A stretch of 64,000 nucleotides of DNA, from the NCBI GenBank assembly GCA_944472155.2, contig OX235274.1:38066052-38130051 (forward strand), written 5' to 3'. The notes under the pieces were generated by a model. It ran no database searches. It had not been told where the DNA came from and saw nothing but the letters and a program-made list of their open reading frames with translations. This stretch comes from Trichobilharzia szidati. Its lineage: Eukaryota > Platyhelminthes > Trematoda > Strigeidida > Schistosomatidae. The position numbers and the translations under genes are program-made. The stretch's first letter is position 1, and each line of letters begins with the position of its first letter. Shown piece after piece: positions 1 to 13,599 of the stretch.

Positions 1-929
1 CAGTATACAGTTCTACATGAATTTGTGTGCTAAACGTGTTGAAAATAGGAAGAACATTATTTAATAGATGTTGTTTCGAAAACAATTTATCAATCGTAGT
101 GATATCAGTGGGATTGTAAACATGACTGAGAAGAAATGATGTCCATAACATCTTACACTAAATAACAATGATCACAGTGTTGTATATTCAGTTAACAGAA
201 ATAATATGGAAATTCAGACCATGTTGAAAATGAAGGGCTAGAAGTCCGGGTACAGCTCTCAACGTAAACGACTCATGTTCAAAGAACATTAAACTCTACA
301 TATTCAGATTGCTGTTTAGTTTGCGCTTAATAAGTGGTACATCTTTTAACAACTAGGATGGCGATTTTTTGCTCAACTATCTGAGAGCAAATTGTACCTC
401 TAGATGATTCCAACTCGCCCCACTCCATCAACTGATATTATAGTCTTCAGGTTGTTTGTCGTTAGCCTGCACTGCATAGGTTTCGCTGGTTGGCCAGTTT
501 TCATTATTTCGCAATGTTTTCAAAACAGTATGAATTCGGTAGTTTGGTAGTTTGTCACCGAGTATTTTAAGGAGAAGAGATTTCACCAAAACTATCAACT
601 CACTTGGCACTATAAAAACAGAAGTACTCACAGACTACACTACACAGTTAAGTAATAATCAAGAATCTAAACTCTTCGGTGAATCAGCTTATTCATCAAA
701 TGCTTCTTTTTTGTTGTGACCAATCTACCCACTTAAAATATTATTTTCAAATATCAAGTGAACAAACAGATGCACAACACATGACTAATAATCTAGTGCA
801 TAATTTTTAATATTGGAAATAAACAGTCATATACAACATGTGTGGAAAAATGTAGTGCCTAACTACGAAATACCTAATGTGAGGCTGCCAAGTACAATCA
901 ACATTGAAACTAGGTTTTATGCTAGTCGC

Positions 930-1200
930 AACTCGCCAGTCAGCGAATTTTATCTACAAACTTGAAGGAATTCATTTCCCTTCTGAGATTCCAGTCGGCA
1001 GTCATAGACGTTACCACGGAGCGATTCAGGCTGTTGACTAACCTCCCGTGGGACTACTATATTGGATACTTTAGTTGAAAAGTAACTGATAAGCGGTGTA
1101 ATTTGTCTAGTCCATTGTTTAGTGGAGACTGATGCACAAATGCCTTGATGACTGGTCCCAACAAATACAAAACATAGATTCAAGGCCTCCTGGCGATTGT
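930..1200 (+). repeat. Unclassified dispersed repeat, copy 1
   Basis: Shares CTTGAAGGAATTCAT and TCTGAGATTCCA, and further right TGTCTAGTCC(A/T)TTGTTT, with a repeat at 52.94-53.26 kb. No coding frame or transposon ends found. Confidence 0.5.
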
Positions 1201-3100
1201 CTGAAAACATCTAATAGAGTCAACTCTCAAAATGCCTCAAATACACCTAAAACTGTGCTTTCTGTCAATGTGCAGCTGAAATACTCTTAGCGTGTAAAAC
1301 AATTTGTGTGATGCTTTTAGGTAAATAAAGTCACATAGCGTATTACACGTCAGTTGATACAGGTATGAAAATACACATCAAGGTTCCCAAATGAATAATG
1401 TATGGTAGAATACAAGTGAACTGTAAGGCCTTTCACTACTTATTATAACTTGGATAGGTTAACAATGACTGTTCAGAATAAAAATACGGAAGTTGATCTA
1501 CGAAAACCGCAAAAGTTAGGTCAATTAAACGCCAGAGTTCAAGCAATTTATATGACTGAATAAAAGACAATTTGAACAAAACAAAAGAGTGAGGTAATCC
1601 ATTTTTAAATTTTAGACAAAGAGAGAGAGGTATAACCAAAACCTTTGGTAATGCAAATATAGAAACAGGGAAGGAATATCTTAAAAGACTAGTGGACGTA
1701 TCTATTATAAAAAGCGGAAAACCGTTTTTCACCAAAACATTATGTTTAAAAGTGTTCATTCGTTGTACAATTGCAATGCTGAGTCTAGGGAATTCAGTGT
1801 GCGTTTGCAAATAAGGCTGGTATAATGAAGACAGTTACACACGTATAACGACTCGATTAGTGCACCATCACTTTTCTACGCACTGTCCAACGTCGTAAGA
1901 TATGGGGATCATGATTAATTAGGAACTCCATGGTGCTAAAGCTGGTTGTCACGCAGCAGAATGTCGGTAGGCATACAGACATTCCAACTGTTCGCAACTA
2001 TTGTAGTTTGAAAGCTGTCAGTTGCTGAAAACATCTGAGGAATTTAACATCGAAAATTATTTCACCTTATCTGTTGGATTGGGTTGGTGTTAAATTGCTT
2101 GATTATGGAAAAGCGTCTGTTTGCTGAATATTTCTCCCCCAGTATACATTTTGTGGTTATCACAGTGGGAATGTTTTGAATTATAAAATGAAGAGATAAC
2201 TAGTAGTTAGCCAGTGGTAGTACTAATTACGACGATATATGTTAAATATTGATTAGAAGCGTACTTGAAGATTATCGTGCAAACGAATTGTTTTGTGGAC
2301 AAGTCAGAGTATAAAGACATGCAGTGTCGACAACAGTAATAACAATTCAAGGTTCTGGGTTAAACCCTATCTTAGAGCAGTTGAAATTAAACAACTTTGC
2401 AGCATAGTTCTTGGAAAACATCAACACATAAGAGGAATAGTAAGCTTAACTATATCTTGTCAATAAATGTGCTGCAGTAAATTACTATAGAAAAAGAAAA
2501 AAACAAGAAAACCAAAAGTTGGCTCACTATGTTTCACTGTAACGACCAGGTTAACAAGATATTTTAACGTTTTCCTCAACGAAATAATGTTGTTTCTGAT
2601 AGTCATCAAAAAGGAGGTCAACACGTATTCCACAGTAGAGAATATTGTAGTTATAGTCGACAAACTTCAGCCATTGTGACATTGTCATTTGAATGGAATT
2701 TGCTTACTGACACAGTGGACAGTAAATACACTAGGTTATTTATCTGTGCTGATGCTGGGAAAAGTACCACTAATGTAATCAAGACGTGTACGTCCTCCAA
2801 ATAACTACGTCATAATAACTGTTTTTAGTGCGTTCCACATCTTTTATCAAGTGCTACTTGAAAATGTCCTAATCAGCATTTAGCTTATCAATCTAATGTA
2901 TATTTCTAATAAAAAAACAAGTCTCAGTTTATGATTTTAGTGTACTGCTAAATGCACAAACTGTATCTAATCAAATGGGAATATATGCAGACTAGTGTTA
3001 AGTCAGTGCTTCTAGTTAGTTCATAGACTTGGTGCATACGTCACTGATAGCATTTCTGATGGGTTGCAGACCTTCATCAACACGTGACTACGCTGACTCG
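1200..3100. other. No gene recognised
   Basis: AT-rich DNA with only short, unconvincing open frames. No repeats shared with the rest of the window were seen. The first 930 bases are the same. Confidence 0.5.
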
Positions 3101-3104
3101 ATAG

Positions 3105-3385
3105 TAAAAGTCGAATGGTCGGCCAAAAAGCACAGTTGACAAAGATCTCTCGTTGTGTTGCGAGTCAGTCACCCCAACGACCAGCAAATATCCAGAAGCA
3201 AATATAGATGGATTGGACATACACTGAGGAGTCATTCAAATAAGATCTCACGTCTGACCTCAGACGTGAAGATGAAGTGAAAGCTCATAGTTTAGCCTAA
3301 AAAGACCTCAGTGGTTGGGTAAAATAAAAATTTGCTGTTGAGGTCCCGTTTCTCACTGAGAGACTTAAGGAGGAATAATAGTAAC
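3105..3385 (+). mobile_element. RTE 3' end remnant
   Basis: ATGGATTGGACATACACTGAGG matches the conserved C-terminal RRKWRWIGHTLR codons, and the fragment ends with GAGGAATAATAGTAAC like other RTE tails. No open frame. Confidence 0.5.
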
Positions 3386-3389
3386 AACT

Positions 3390-5080
3390 ACAATAATGTA
3401 ATGTACAAACTGATTTTCTGCCGTTCGAGAAGTTCGAAATAGAGTTCTGTTTATGAAGATTCGCTTTCTGCTGTAATTTAGAAAACTAATCTTAGGAATG
3501 GCGTAGTTTCACTACAAAAGGCGGATTATTTTAGCTATGATTACGCATTCACACGAATGATTCAACTGGCAATTTCGTCTGGCATGCGAATAAAATTGAT
3601 ACAGAATTGCAGACATTATATCCGATTTCCTCCATTTGTAGATATGATTTCAAGTGAATTTTGTTTACTTCTTATACTGAAATCGCCCTTACTTATTTCT
3701 CCTAAGAAATAGTAGGATTAGCATCAAAAACATCAGATAGAAATGGTTTCTGTGCAAAAATCACAAGTGTAAATCGTTGGAATAACCAAGGTATATAAGC
3801 AAATGTTTTATGTGTGAGAATCTCGAACATTTGTTGACTGATGAATAAATTATTATGAAACAGGAATTGTGTAGAATAAAGGAGAATGTCACGGATGTAG
3901 CTGCGATTAACATTCGTCATGCTTCGGATTCTATTCACAATGACAAATAGGAAGTCTTCAACATGGTGCCTTTTCCTCAGTAGAATTCAACCTTATTTCG
4001 AAGGGTGGTGGTCAAAATAACTTTGCAACGAATTCTTAGGAGGGAGAATGTGGAACCACCTTGACCAGCAAATCTCAATGGTAATAAAAGCCGACTGCTA
4101 TCTGTGTTTTGTACATGGGTCAGCTGATAGAACATCTAGTTTAAATTGTACTTCGTCGCTTCTGTTGACCACATATTCTCGAAGAATTGAACAACTCTTC
4201 ATCTTCTCTCTGATAACAACGAGAGTATGTATAATTAGTTCATCATTAATATTAATAACCCTGTCAGAAGGATCCTTATATTTAATGTAAAAGTATGTGA
4301 AAAAAGACTTTACAGTTTTAAAAAATGAGACTTACTTAGGACTTCTGAAGTGATGGAAAGCACACCATTGTTATGAATGCAGATTCAATGTAGGGAGGAA
4401 TTCAGGAATATATGGAAAGAAACTTATTTTGTTAATCGCTTGAAATTGTGGTAAGTGATTCAGGTTAAAGTTAAACTTCGCTGGTGGTAGCATTCACCAT
4501 TACGATCAGTCTTTTAGGCACATCTTAGCACAAACATTCCCAGTGACAACTAAGTGTAGCTTTTTTGTAGATGTAGAGTAGTCGGCTGAAAATATTTTCC
4601 TTATCGAATGTAGAATTCTAAGAGATCTGTGTGATAAAACTTGTTTAGTTAACTACGGATTCTGCTTCAAGTAAGTTTAATGTTTTCTCATGCGATTTTT
4701 TACCATGTGTAGTGATATAATACACCGCAAACGCAGTGAAACTAAGTGAGCACAGTTTAAGGCGTGTCAAGACGCATTTTGCAAGCTGCAAAAACAGGAA
4801 TTTTAATTAGCTTACACTGCATCACTCTCATTCCATTCACAGTCAACACTGGCCACACACACAGAGAATGAAATGTGGAAAACTGATTTGCCAACAAAAC
4901 ATTTAATTGGAGGACTCCAACTGCTCTGGTTATTCTAGAGACACTCTTTCTACGTTATCTAATTTTAAAGGAAACATTTAAGTGACTCAAGTACATCTGA
5001 TTAACCATCTAAAGAATGTTAGTCAACAGTTAGCTAGATTTAACTCAGTTACATTAAAACATTGGGCAGCCTATTATCAC
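3390..5080. other. No gene recognised
   Basis: AT-rich, short open frames only, no repeat family identified. 5360-6690 is similar. Confidence 0.5.
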
Positions 5081-5108
5081 GTATCTCTAGTTATATATAT
5101 ATATATAT

Positions 5109-5343
5109 ATTTTCCTTCACGTTCCCCAGTGGAACATAGGGCTTCAAGCTAGTGGCTTGAAGTTTCTGAAGCAGTGCTTAATTTTACAGGATGGAGTTGC
5201 TAGCCCCATGCCCAACCTTTCCTCTTCACCAGCATTACTTCTGGCTTAGTGAGGTAAAGGAGTGCGTCGGTGGCCGGGGATCGAACCCCGGGCCATACGC
5301 ATGATCGGCGAGCGTTCTAACCACTATGCCACCGACGCACACA
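5109..5343 (-). mobile_element. tRNA-headed SINE, family A, complete copy
   Basis: In minus orientation it reads: a head with A box and B box (GGGTTCGATCCCCGG, here slightly changed) closed by the 7-bp stem GCGTCGG/CCGACGC, a middle part with GGCTAGCAACTCC, and a tail ending in GAAGCCCTATGTTCC. An 11-bp target-site duplication, tatctctagtt, flanks it at 5082-5092 and 5344-5354. Between the SINE 3' end and the duplication lies an (AT)n run, so the repeat tail has become a dinucleotide microsatellite. Confidence 0.88.
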
Positions 5344-6699
5344 TATCTCTAGTTGGCATGAGCATAATACTTTCGTCCATGCTTTGAAATCTTGTTCCAC
5401 TTACTACAACTAACTGAACTGAGTGGAGTCATCAATCCTCATGTACCAGGTGTGAATCTTGGCCTCATATGCTAAAATCATCACGTTTTTCAGGAGGTTT
5501 TCTTCAGGCTTCACTAGTTCCAGCACAATCTGGTTTACCTAATATGCAAGCTCAGAATACTGTAATAAAATTTCTACTTTAAATTATGACTATTTAAATA
5601 TTGGATGAGAATTTTTACATACCTCTCCCATCTGATAAAATTTAAAACAAGCAGATGACTTTATTGAATACTCAGATAGGCTCGCAGCTGAAGGACTGAT
5701 AATGAGACCAAGCCTACCTCTGACATTATTGATGCAAAGACACAAACCTCCAATGAAAAACAGTTGCTCACTGAACTAATGATCTAATGTACTGGTCAGT
5801 ACTGAAATGTCTCTGTTGACTGAGAGAGCTGTCTAAAACATCACAAAATATTCGCACGCATATATTCTTGTGTATGTTAATCTCCCACTTGTCCATATAA
5901 CAGTGTCATCGATCTAAATGATTTCGAGTATTTGGGGCAATATGTGTTTCCCAAGGGTTTCAGATGTGTTCTACTAATGAGTTTTGACATATAGGGATTT
6001 GATTCCAGATGAGTGTCACAGTTGATTGTCTCCCTCTTGTATCTTTCTAGCTTAACTTAACATGTGGCAGTAATAGAATCCCTGAAAGTGAACGATACGG
6101 AATCTAGACATTTTCTGGGTTGGATTCCTCGTTTTCTCATATATCCTTTCAAAACCGATTCTGAGTGGACGAATGTCACCGTGGACTATGATGCTAGTTA
6201 ACAGAATTATATATCAATAGTCGATTCGAAAAATGAGCGCTTCAGCATTCCATCCTTATTTTGAGTAATGTTTCGGAGTGAACTGAGCGCTTTGCAAGTT
6301 GAATTAGCATAATCTGTGTCGCGTAATGAATGGAAGTATAAGAAGAAATAGATACTTCTATGGAAATTGATCAGCCTTATTTTAGAAGTAATCAGGTGTT
6401 TCTGTTGAGAGACTTTCATATACATATTTTTGTAAAAAGTCATTAATTCTGTAGAAATAAGAATGTTTGAAACTCACCTGCATCAACTTAAGGATGAAAG
6501 AATTTGAGCGAGACTTAAGAGACATCAGTTGAAAATTGTATGTCGTGTTTATATTTCTTTGAAATCCTAGTAGAATATAGGGAGTACTTCAGTAGCATAT
6601 CGTCATGTCACTCTGATAAAAAGCACTAATCGACTCCTCACACCATCTATTCCATGTGATAACTGGATCCACGACCAACCCTTAGTTCCCTATTCGAGT

Positions 6700-8120
6700 C
6701 CAGGTTGCCGTTCAGGTTCACTGGATGATGTCATTTTCTGCTACCTATGCTGCCAACTTGTTTATTTTCGCCAGTAGAATTACGAGTTTATGTGAGATTA
6801 TACATAAATCGTAAACCAAATCCAGATTTTCTCTTGTTATCAGTTCAATAAATACCCGTGTCCTCACGCATCCATGGTCAAACGGATGACCCAGTCTTCC
6901 ACAGTCAAAAAGGTTATCGATGATTGTAATCATTCAAGTCTTCCTCCGATCTTCACTGTAAAAGCATCTCTGGTCTTCCCGTTGTGAATTAACTAATTGA
7001 CATAATACAGAGACTGGATGAGGTTTATGAGCGATTGTGAAATTGCAGTTTGTAGTTTCAGAATCACTTCAGAATCGACGCTGTTGAAGGTTTTTCAGTC
7101 CAGTGAAGTTGTGGGAAGGGGTAAGTTGCCACCGTTCTATTCTGTGCTCCATGATGATATGAAATGCTACAACCCAGCCACGGACCGACTTGTTTCTCCT
7201 GGATCCAGCTCGTGACAGGTGGAATTAAGTATCTAGAACATCCTTCAGTCTGTCAAGGATGACGCTGTTTGTTGTTTTACTTTTGGTGAACGTGAGAATA
7301 GTATTCCGCTTCATTTAACTTTCTTTTGACGTTTCACAACGTGGTTTTCATTTCGACCATAATACATCTATCCTTCTTCCAAACCTTCTTCGGTATTGAC
7401 ATGATCATACCGACTGAGACCAGTGGATCTGCTTTAGAGTCTTGAAGGGATTGCATCTTGTCTTGCTGATTTCCAGGCCTCCATTAACTTTACTGCTTTG
7501 TAAACTCCTGGTACTTTAAGCGGATTTTTGTTCTCTGATATTTCTGTGAATATAAGTGATATATATATCTGAACAAGCCTGTTCTGATTCAGGTATCAGT
7601 GTATTTCTTGATAAATCTTCTTCACTTCTTTATTCAGTGCGTCGTTGACTGAAATCATCTTTTTCATTAATTGTCCAGTTTTGCACCGATTACTTTTCGA
7701 TTTCACCAAACCTCTTCCCTCTGTTAGTTTCCGTGTGACTGAAAATATCTTTTCTTTGTATTCTCTCTTCTGCCTGTTAAAAACTACCATACAGGTTCCC
7801 TAGCGTCCAAATTTCAGGATGTTTCAGTTTAACTAGAGACAGTTTTGACGCTGATGCTGCCTACTGTCTCCCAATTCATCCTCAAGACTGATATGTAGGT
7901 GTTCTTTGGAGTTCAATCCTTCAGTTTATGAGTGGTAAACCTGATTTTTGAAACATCACTAAGGTCTCTGAAGTCTTTCGAGTTGACCTTAAGGGTTCGT
8001 TGCACCAGATATAGTCCCAGCATAGAACTCCTTCTCTTCTCAATTCTCTGTCTACTTTCATGAGTATTACATGAAATTTACTTGATTTTGGGAGCATCCG
8101 TCTGCCGAAAACCACGTTGC
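6700..8120 (-). mobile_element. RTE-like LINE remnant, heavily decayed
   Basis: Minus-strand pieces of RT can be read across frames, for example IHNGKTRDAFTVKI near 6990 and SPKVKQQ/ILDRLKDVLD near 7250-7330. Many stops. It belongs to an older RTE lineage. Confidence 0.5.
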
Positions 8121-8129
8121 TTTGGGCAT

Positions 8130-10390
8130 ATCCTCGTACTTGTTTACACTACCTACAATCAAGAAGTCACTGAAGGCTCAGGAGTCTGCAAACGTTTCAC
8201 CGTCATCATTCATTTCAGTGATAGCCTCTCGAACCATAATCAGTTCTCTTTTTGTGGTATCTGATCCCAGTTCGGTCAGCATTCATAACGCCTATTAGCA
8301 TTACGATTTCTCCACTAGTGAACAAGTTAACTAGATTAGGTTGAAAATTATATGTAAGCAGGTCTAAATTCAGATGAAGTTTACGTAGTGAATGCTATTT
8401 TCGGCAGGATCAAACTGATGCACTTCGAAAGCTGCAGTGAATGAGCTTGTGTTTAATGTTGGGCTAATATCGTTTTGTCTACAGAATTCCAAATACCTAG
8501 GCTTTCATGAATGCTTAATGCATAAAAGACACACGAAATGAAGGCTGACAGTCACAAGGATTGAAATAATCCATGGAGGAAAATGGAACTCTGTATCACA
8601 GAAACTGAAGCAGAAATAACTATGTGACAAACGAAATCATAATGGCTGATACTACAAATATCAGTTAGGTACTTGTGCTCGTTCGTACGTAAACATCTTC
8701 ATTTTCGCAATTGTCTTCGTCTGTAAATTCAGAAGGCTTTCAACAAAAGCATCATGAACACTACTTGAAATAAAAGAATTGTTCCTGTTGGTGTCTTATA
8801 ATGTCATTTGACGTCTAAATAAATGCCAATTCCGCCTTCGCAACATACATAATCTTATCAAAGTTGCTTCACTGTTGCATCGCTAGCTCACATTTATATT
8901 TCAGTAAACCGAATATCTACAAAAGTTTGACTATTGTTCTGAGAAGCAGAGATTGTCTCAACATGAGTAGCACATAGTTTACAATCATTCGAGCTGAGTA
9001 TGTATTGCAAAGCGAGAAGTATGGATTCCACTTTTAGAAAGTACAGACAAATTCACGCTCCATTTATACATAGAAATATTCATGCCAGGTCATTGAATTT
9101 ATGTGATTATCAGAGTCATCCAAAATGTATGTCTGGTTAAGTAAGTGTGCACTTACGATGTCCTCCAAAGTGACACATAAAATGAATATTGAATTTGTCA
9201 ATTTTAAACTTTGCAATTGGAGTAAAATATTATGAGCATGTGAATGTTTCTAGAAGTTCTCTTATGCCCATCATTACTATGGATACTAATCATAATACAA
9301 TGCAGACAGATGCAGTGATATTAATATCAAATATATGCACATTACCTCCATACGCCGCATATTGCAAATTCCTTCTTTGCATTTTGCATTTTATGCTGAA
9401 TTCCGTTGTATCAATTCGTATGCATATTCATCTATGAATGTGGCCTATGTGTCCTTTCAAATGGCATGATATGACTGCAGCCATTATCGAGTACTCTTAC
9501 CACCTGCTTACCTCACAATTGTTTCACAAATACCAGTAGCGGCGTTCTAATGTAATGACAAATACACAGAAGTTGCTTACAAACTTGAAATCTCATGGAA
9601 CTTATCGTTTGAAGAAGAATGTGAGCATAAATTGATCACTTTATTGGAAAAACATACTTAAAAGGGAGAACTCTTCACATTAAAATATCAGTTATTTCCT
9701 ATGCCACTATGGGGTCAATAAGATGGTTACAATGAGCGAAATGAGCCGAGATCACAGTTTTCTGTTAAGCCATTACTGGTGACTGAGAAAGCTAAAATTT
9801 AGAAGAATTTTGAAGAAATATTTCGATAAATCTATTGCATCACATGATTTATATTACAGCTCACTGTAAAGAACTGCAAATAGTGATAAACAGAGCGAAT
9901 TAATATAGCAGAACATTATAACATATATATGTTGAATGCGTTGACTATGCCTTATTGAATTGTGGCCTCTTGAATTGATGATTCAACCAACACTCATCCG
10001 ACTTTTACTTTGATACTTTTGTTTGATGACCGCCATCTTCAGTGTACATGGCGTCATTATCTCGTTCTTTTTTGATGGCATATATCATTAGTATGAAGAG
10101 TTGAATAAAGGGGAAACGTGTATGCAAAACTCTTGGCAAATCTCGTCTGAGCCTTCATCATACTACTTGAAATGCTCGAGCACCCTGTTATGGTGCTCTG
10201 TTCTCATGAATACGCAAGCCATTCAGACAAAACATCACGCGTGAACTGATTTCCAGATGAAGGCGATCTGTCTAAAATTAAAGTTTGAAGAATGGAAATA
10301 TGAGTTATTTATCAATTGCGTATTATTCTTGACACTCACGGACACACGCTGGAATTGAATGATTATTCAAGTGACATTGTATATTCATCA
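8130..10390. other. No gene recognised
   Basis: Nothing recognised apart from a short ATGTCTGGTTAAG string near 9130 that resembles part of the 14.7/18.4-kb duplicated block. Confidence 0.45.
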
Positions 10391-10394
10391 CTGT

Positions 10395-10560
10395 CTGGTA
10401 TAAGTATAAAACTTGGGCACTGTGATAAAGTATAACTCCATTATGAATAAGATTTTATTTTGATAAGTCACACAGTGTTACACAGTAATATTAACTGATG
10501 ACGTTTTGAGCACAAATTATTCCCACTCATAACCATATTAAGTTACTCAAACAACTTTTT
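10395..10560 (-). mobile_element. Solo PLE terminal repeat, family C, degenerate
   Basis: Same repeat as at 38.5 and 50.3 kb (GGGCACTGTG, GATAAGATTTTATTTTGATAA). Its ribozyme-like core at 10494-10544 (minus) has changed to ATGGTTA. A further worn copy lies at 21846-21990 (core ATGATCA). Confidence 0.6.
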
Positions 10561-10649
10561 CCTTCATTGCGTGGTCTCCACATGAACTTACCGAATATCT
10601 CACACTCATGTAAATATATCTCACAAGACTGATCGTCAAGCACCATAGC

Positions 10650-11450
10650 ATAGTAATAATGGCTTTACCCAAAGCAGTCCCTGTGGTACAATGTGGAATT
10701 TTCAGCACGTAATACAATATGGCATCAAATTTTCTCATTACATAGGCAGTAATAAAATGGGGCATTTACACTAATAATAATTTACATTGGTAATATTGTT
10801 CCTCAAGAAATGAAAAAATAAAATTAAATCAGATGACAGAATTAACGACAATGTAACAGTGAAAAGAAGAAAACAGTGCGGTTGACTTGGAGTTCCTCAG
10901 TAAGTTAGTAATTTCCTGTCTAACACTTTTCTCATCACATAAAATGTGACCTGGCTAGATATGGTGTTGTAGAGTTTTCGTACTTAGTCGTCCGACTCTA
11001 GCCCACAGTACCATATATTTGTTTCTAGTTTTACCTGAAGAGATGGAAGGAGAGAGTTGTGTGTGGAGAGGATGTTCAGAGTCTGACAGGATAATACTGA
11101 CTAAATTCTTGCAGGAATCCAAATGACTGTCTACAATAGCATTAACGAGTTGGTTTAGCAACACTCTATTCGTCTTACTGACGGCTTTTAATGCCATATA
11201 CTCTGTAATAAACAAAGTCTTTCTTATTTAGCCCGGTAAAGATTAAGCTGAAGCAGTAAAGAAGTATAGGCAGAATGCAAAAATTGACAAACTGTAACAG
11301 CAGAGACGGAATGATATCAGACGGTTTTAACTTTCTCATGTAGAAAGTTAAAGGAAATATCTTTCTGGAAATTAACATGTTTTTGGAAGACCAGGGAGGA
11401 TGATCCAAGGAAATACACACACACCGAGGTACGAAACATTAGATGTGGTT
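10650..11450 (-). mobile_element. CR1/Jockey-like LINE 3' fragment, frame-shifted
   Basis: Same family as 33.0-34.4 kb: FVNFCILPILLYCFSLIFTGL at 11175-11420 and HLDSCKNLVSIILSDSEHPLH at 10955-11215 in two frames, plus the GCTGAAAATTCCACATTG end near 10690. A further 3' scrap lies at 42965-43060. Confidence 0.75.
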
Positions 11451-12127
11451 TCAACTTCTGTAGCATCTGTGATCGTGAAAATGGGCCAACTATCTATTTC
11501 ACTCATCTGAGAGTGACATTAACCACCTCACTGGTATTTGCAGTGATTAAGCCTAAGACGATTTGACAAAGACCACTGACTAGTTTCTGATGAAAAGTGA
11601 TTCATTTGGGAACAGTCTGACTGAGAAGTAACGGGTGTATAAACAATCAATTCATAGACACGCTTAACAAAACCTGCTCCATCAGAATGAAAGCAAGTCA
11701 TGTAAGAAGATGGTAAATAGAGAAGCAGAAAGAACCGCACCTTGAGGAGCACAAGGTAGAGAAGGTAAATCAGTGGGTGACTTCCCGATGGAAACAGAGT
11801 ACTGCTCCTGATCAGAAAATTAGGAATGTAATAGTTTATTAATCCATCACCTAGTTTGTATCGTGAAAAGCTTGTTTATCGTAAGAGGACTGGATGCAGA
11901 GTTGATGAACGATGTGAAGTCACGGAAGGTACACCGAGAATATATTTGTCACCTGTGAATAGATTAAATGAAATATAATGGTGTATGATGGCAGTAGCAT
12001 ATAAATTTCACCTGTGTTTAAGAGCAAATCTTACAGGATCATTAGGAGCCCTGCTAGTAGATTCAAGATTAAGCTAATACAGATTTTCCATTGTTTTTGA
12101 AAATGATGATGTCATAGCCATTTTTGT

Positions 12128-12362
12128 CATATTCCTTCGAGTTATCCGTAGAAAACAGGGCTCGAAGTTAGAGCTTTGAAATATTGGTAGACTTCGCATT
12201 TATGTTTGCGGGATGGAGTTGCTAGCCTCATGCTAATTTCTCCCTCTTTACCAGTCTTAGTAACGACTTAGCGAGGTGAAGATGTGCGTCGTCAAAAGAT
12301 AAAACCATGAAACACATGCGCGATTGACGAGAATTCTACCGTTGTGTCACCAACGCCACTAG
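12128..12362 (-). mobile_element. tRNA-headed SINE, family A, degenerate
   Basis: Recognisable tail (GAAGC..., CTAGCCTCATGC in plus strand) and head remnants with CACCAACGC, but the promoter boxes are damaged. An old copy. Confidence 0.65.
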
Positions 12363-12503
12363 CCATATAAATAAGCATAAGAAAAGATCAAATAGATGAT
12401 TCAGGCACACGGACAATTTATTCATTTGTCAAGAAGTAAGCACAACATCAGAGGAAAATGATTCCTTCTAAATACCAAAGAGAGAATGACATCAAGCGTC
12501 CTC

Positions 12504-12782
12504 TCACTTTCTGAGGATCATAAGAGCTACACCATCTGCGCCAAGAGACTGGGTTTTTTTCAAGAACTTGAAACGCCTGAGGATGTCATCTACATCAAAT
12601 CCGTAGGAACAGTCATTATATACACTTGTAGCATCAGAAGTCATAACAACTTCTCGACCGCATATGCAGAATCTACTAAGAATACGAACATCAAGTGAAA
12701 AAGGATATCTGCTCACTTGTCTGCCACCGGTGATTCTGATAGTCATTAGCGCTATCATTTCAACTATGTCGTCTGTTTCCAT
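12504..12782 (-). other. METDDIV segment, copy 3 (candidate exon A region)
   Basis: A 92-codon ATG frame beginning METDDIVEMIALMTIRITGG. It also occurs at 17211-17489 and, cut short, at 20422-20619. A donor-like GTGAGC (GTAAGC in the other two copies) sits just after the GG(R/K)Q codons, so only the first 22 or so codons may be exonic. A second frame across the same bases reads FTLEIIPLKWKQTT then stop, after a CTATTAG acceptor, and could be a terminal exon. Which frame, if either, is used cannot be told from sequence alone. Confidence 0.25.
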
Positions 12783-13388
12783 TTCAAGGGAATTATTTCA
12801 AGTGTGAAACCTAATAGACACTCACCTATATATCATCTCTATCGCTTTAGTGTTGCAATCAGTAAATATTTTCCGATATGTCGAAGGAGGTCTTCTCAGT
12901 TATACATCATCAATTTAATCCTCGGAGGGTAACTAGAAATGCAGTTACCGATGAAGTGTGAAAATGTCTGGTGAAATGACGCAAGATTGTTGTACATGAG
13001 TGTGCGCTTAAGTTGACGTGACAGTCAATCACTTTGTGTTCCACTCAATAAACGACCTGAGTGAATTTAAGCTACCTAATATTTTTTTAAACTTTTCGTG
13101 TATTCCTGGTCGTCACAGATTTTCTCTTGTTATGTGAGGAATCGGTGGTCATATTGACTTTGGCAGGTTGGTGGATACGGGTTTGAAAGGAATCCATTTC
13201 ACCAATTCAAATAGAAGATACCTTGATGACTGCTTAGACTGACTAATTATCACTCCGTTTTCGGCTTATACCCAACACAGAAAGTGATCCTGAGAAAATG
13301 ACTCATCAAATAACGAGTGCAATTTCAGTAGTCAACATGTGTAACTTTTGTTTGTTGGCTACGTCGAAATATGTTTTTGGGAGAGATT

Positions 13389-13599
13389 TCATTGTCTGCT
13401 TGCAGTGAAGGTGAGTAGGTGAACACGTTTCAGTTCTGTCTCAAAATATTTTATTTCACACTCGTAAAAAACTTCCACTTTGGATGAATGTGCATCTTCA
13501 GTAGACTGTTCACAAGTCTGTTCACCAAATATGCAAAATGGAAATTCCTTTTGATCAATAATAGTGAGAAATGTATTAAACTGCTTGGAGTGAATAGCT
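13389..13599 (-). CDS. Candidate terminal exon of an unrecognised host gene (exon D)
   Basis: A 69-codon open segment (frame starts at 13598) ending in TGA, preceded by a good 3' splice site: a pyrimidine-rich tract ending in TTCACCAG at 13600. The peptide has a normal soluble-protein composition, three cysteines (FCIF, QTCEQ, YECEI) and a charged C-terminal half ending TASRQ. The same segment recurs, cut short, at about 18102-18187 in the second half of the tandem duplication, where a two-base insertion shifts the frame. I do not recognise the family. It may be one exon of a multi-exon minus-strand gene running through 12.5-22 kb; without transcripts it could also be a relic. Confidence 0.35.

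Noticed and set aside
7018..7215. 65-codon plus-strand open frame
   Set aside because: It is antisense to a decayed RTE reverse transcriptase.
10490..10510. CTGATGACG on the plus strand as a canonical hammerhead core
   Set aside because: No helix II or GAAA follows in that orientation; it is the helix I side of the minus-strand family C motif.
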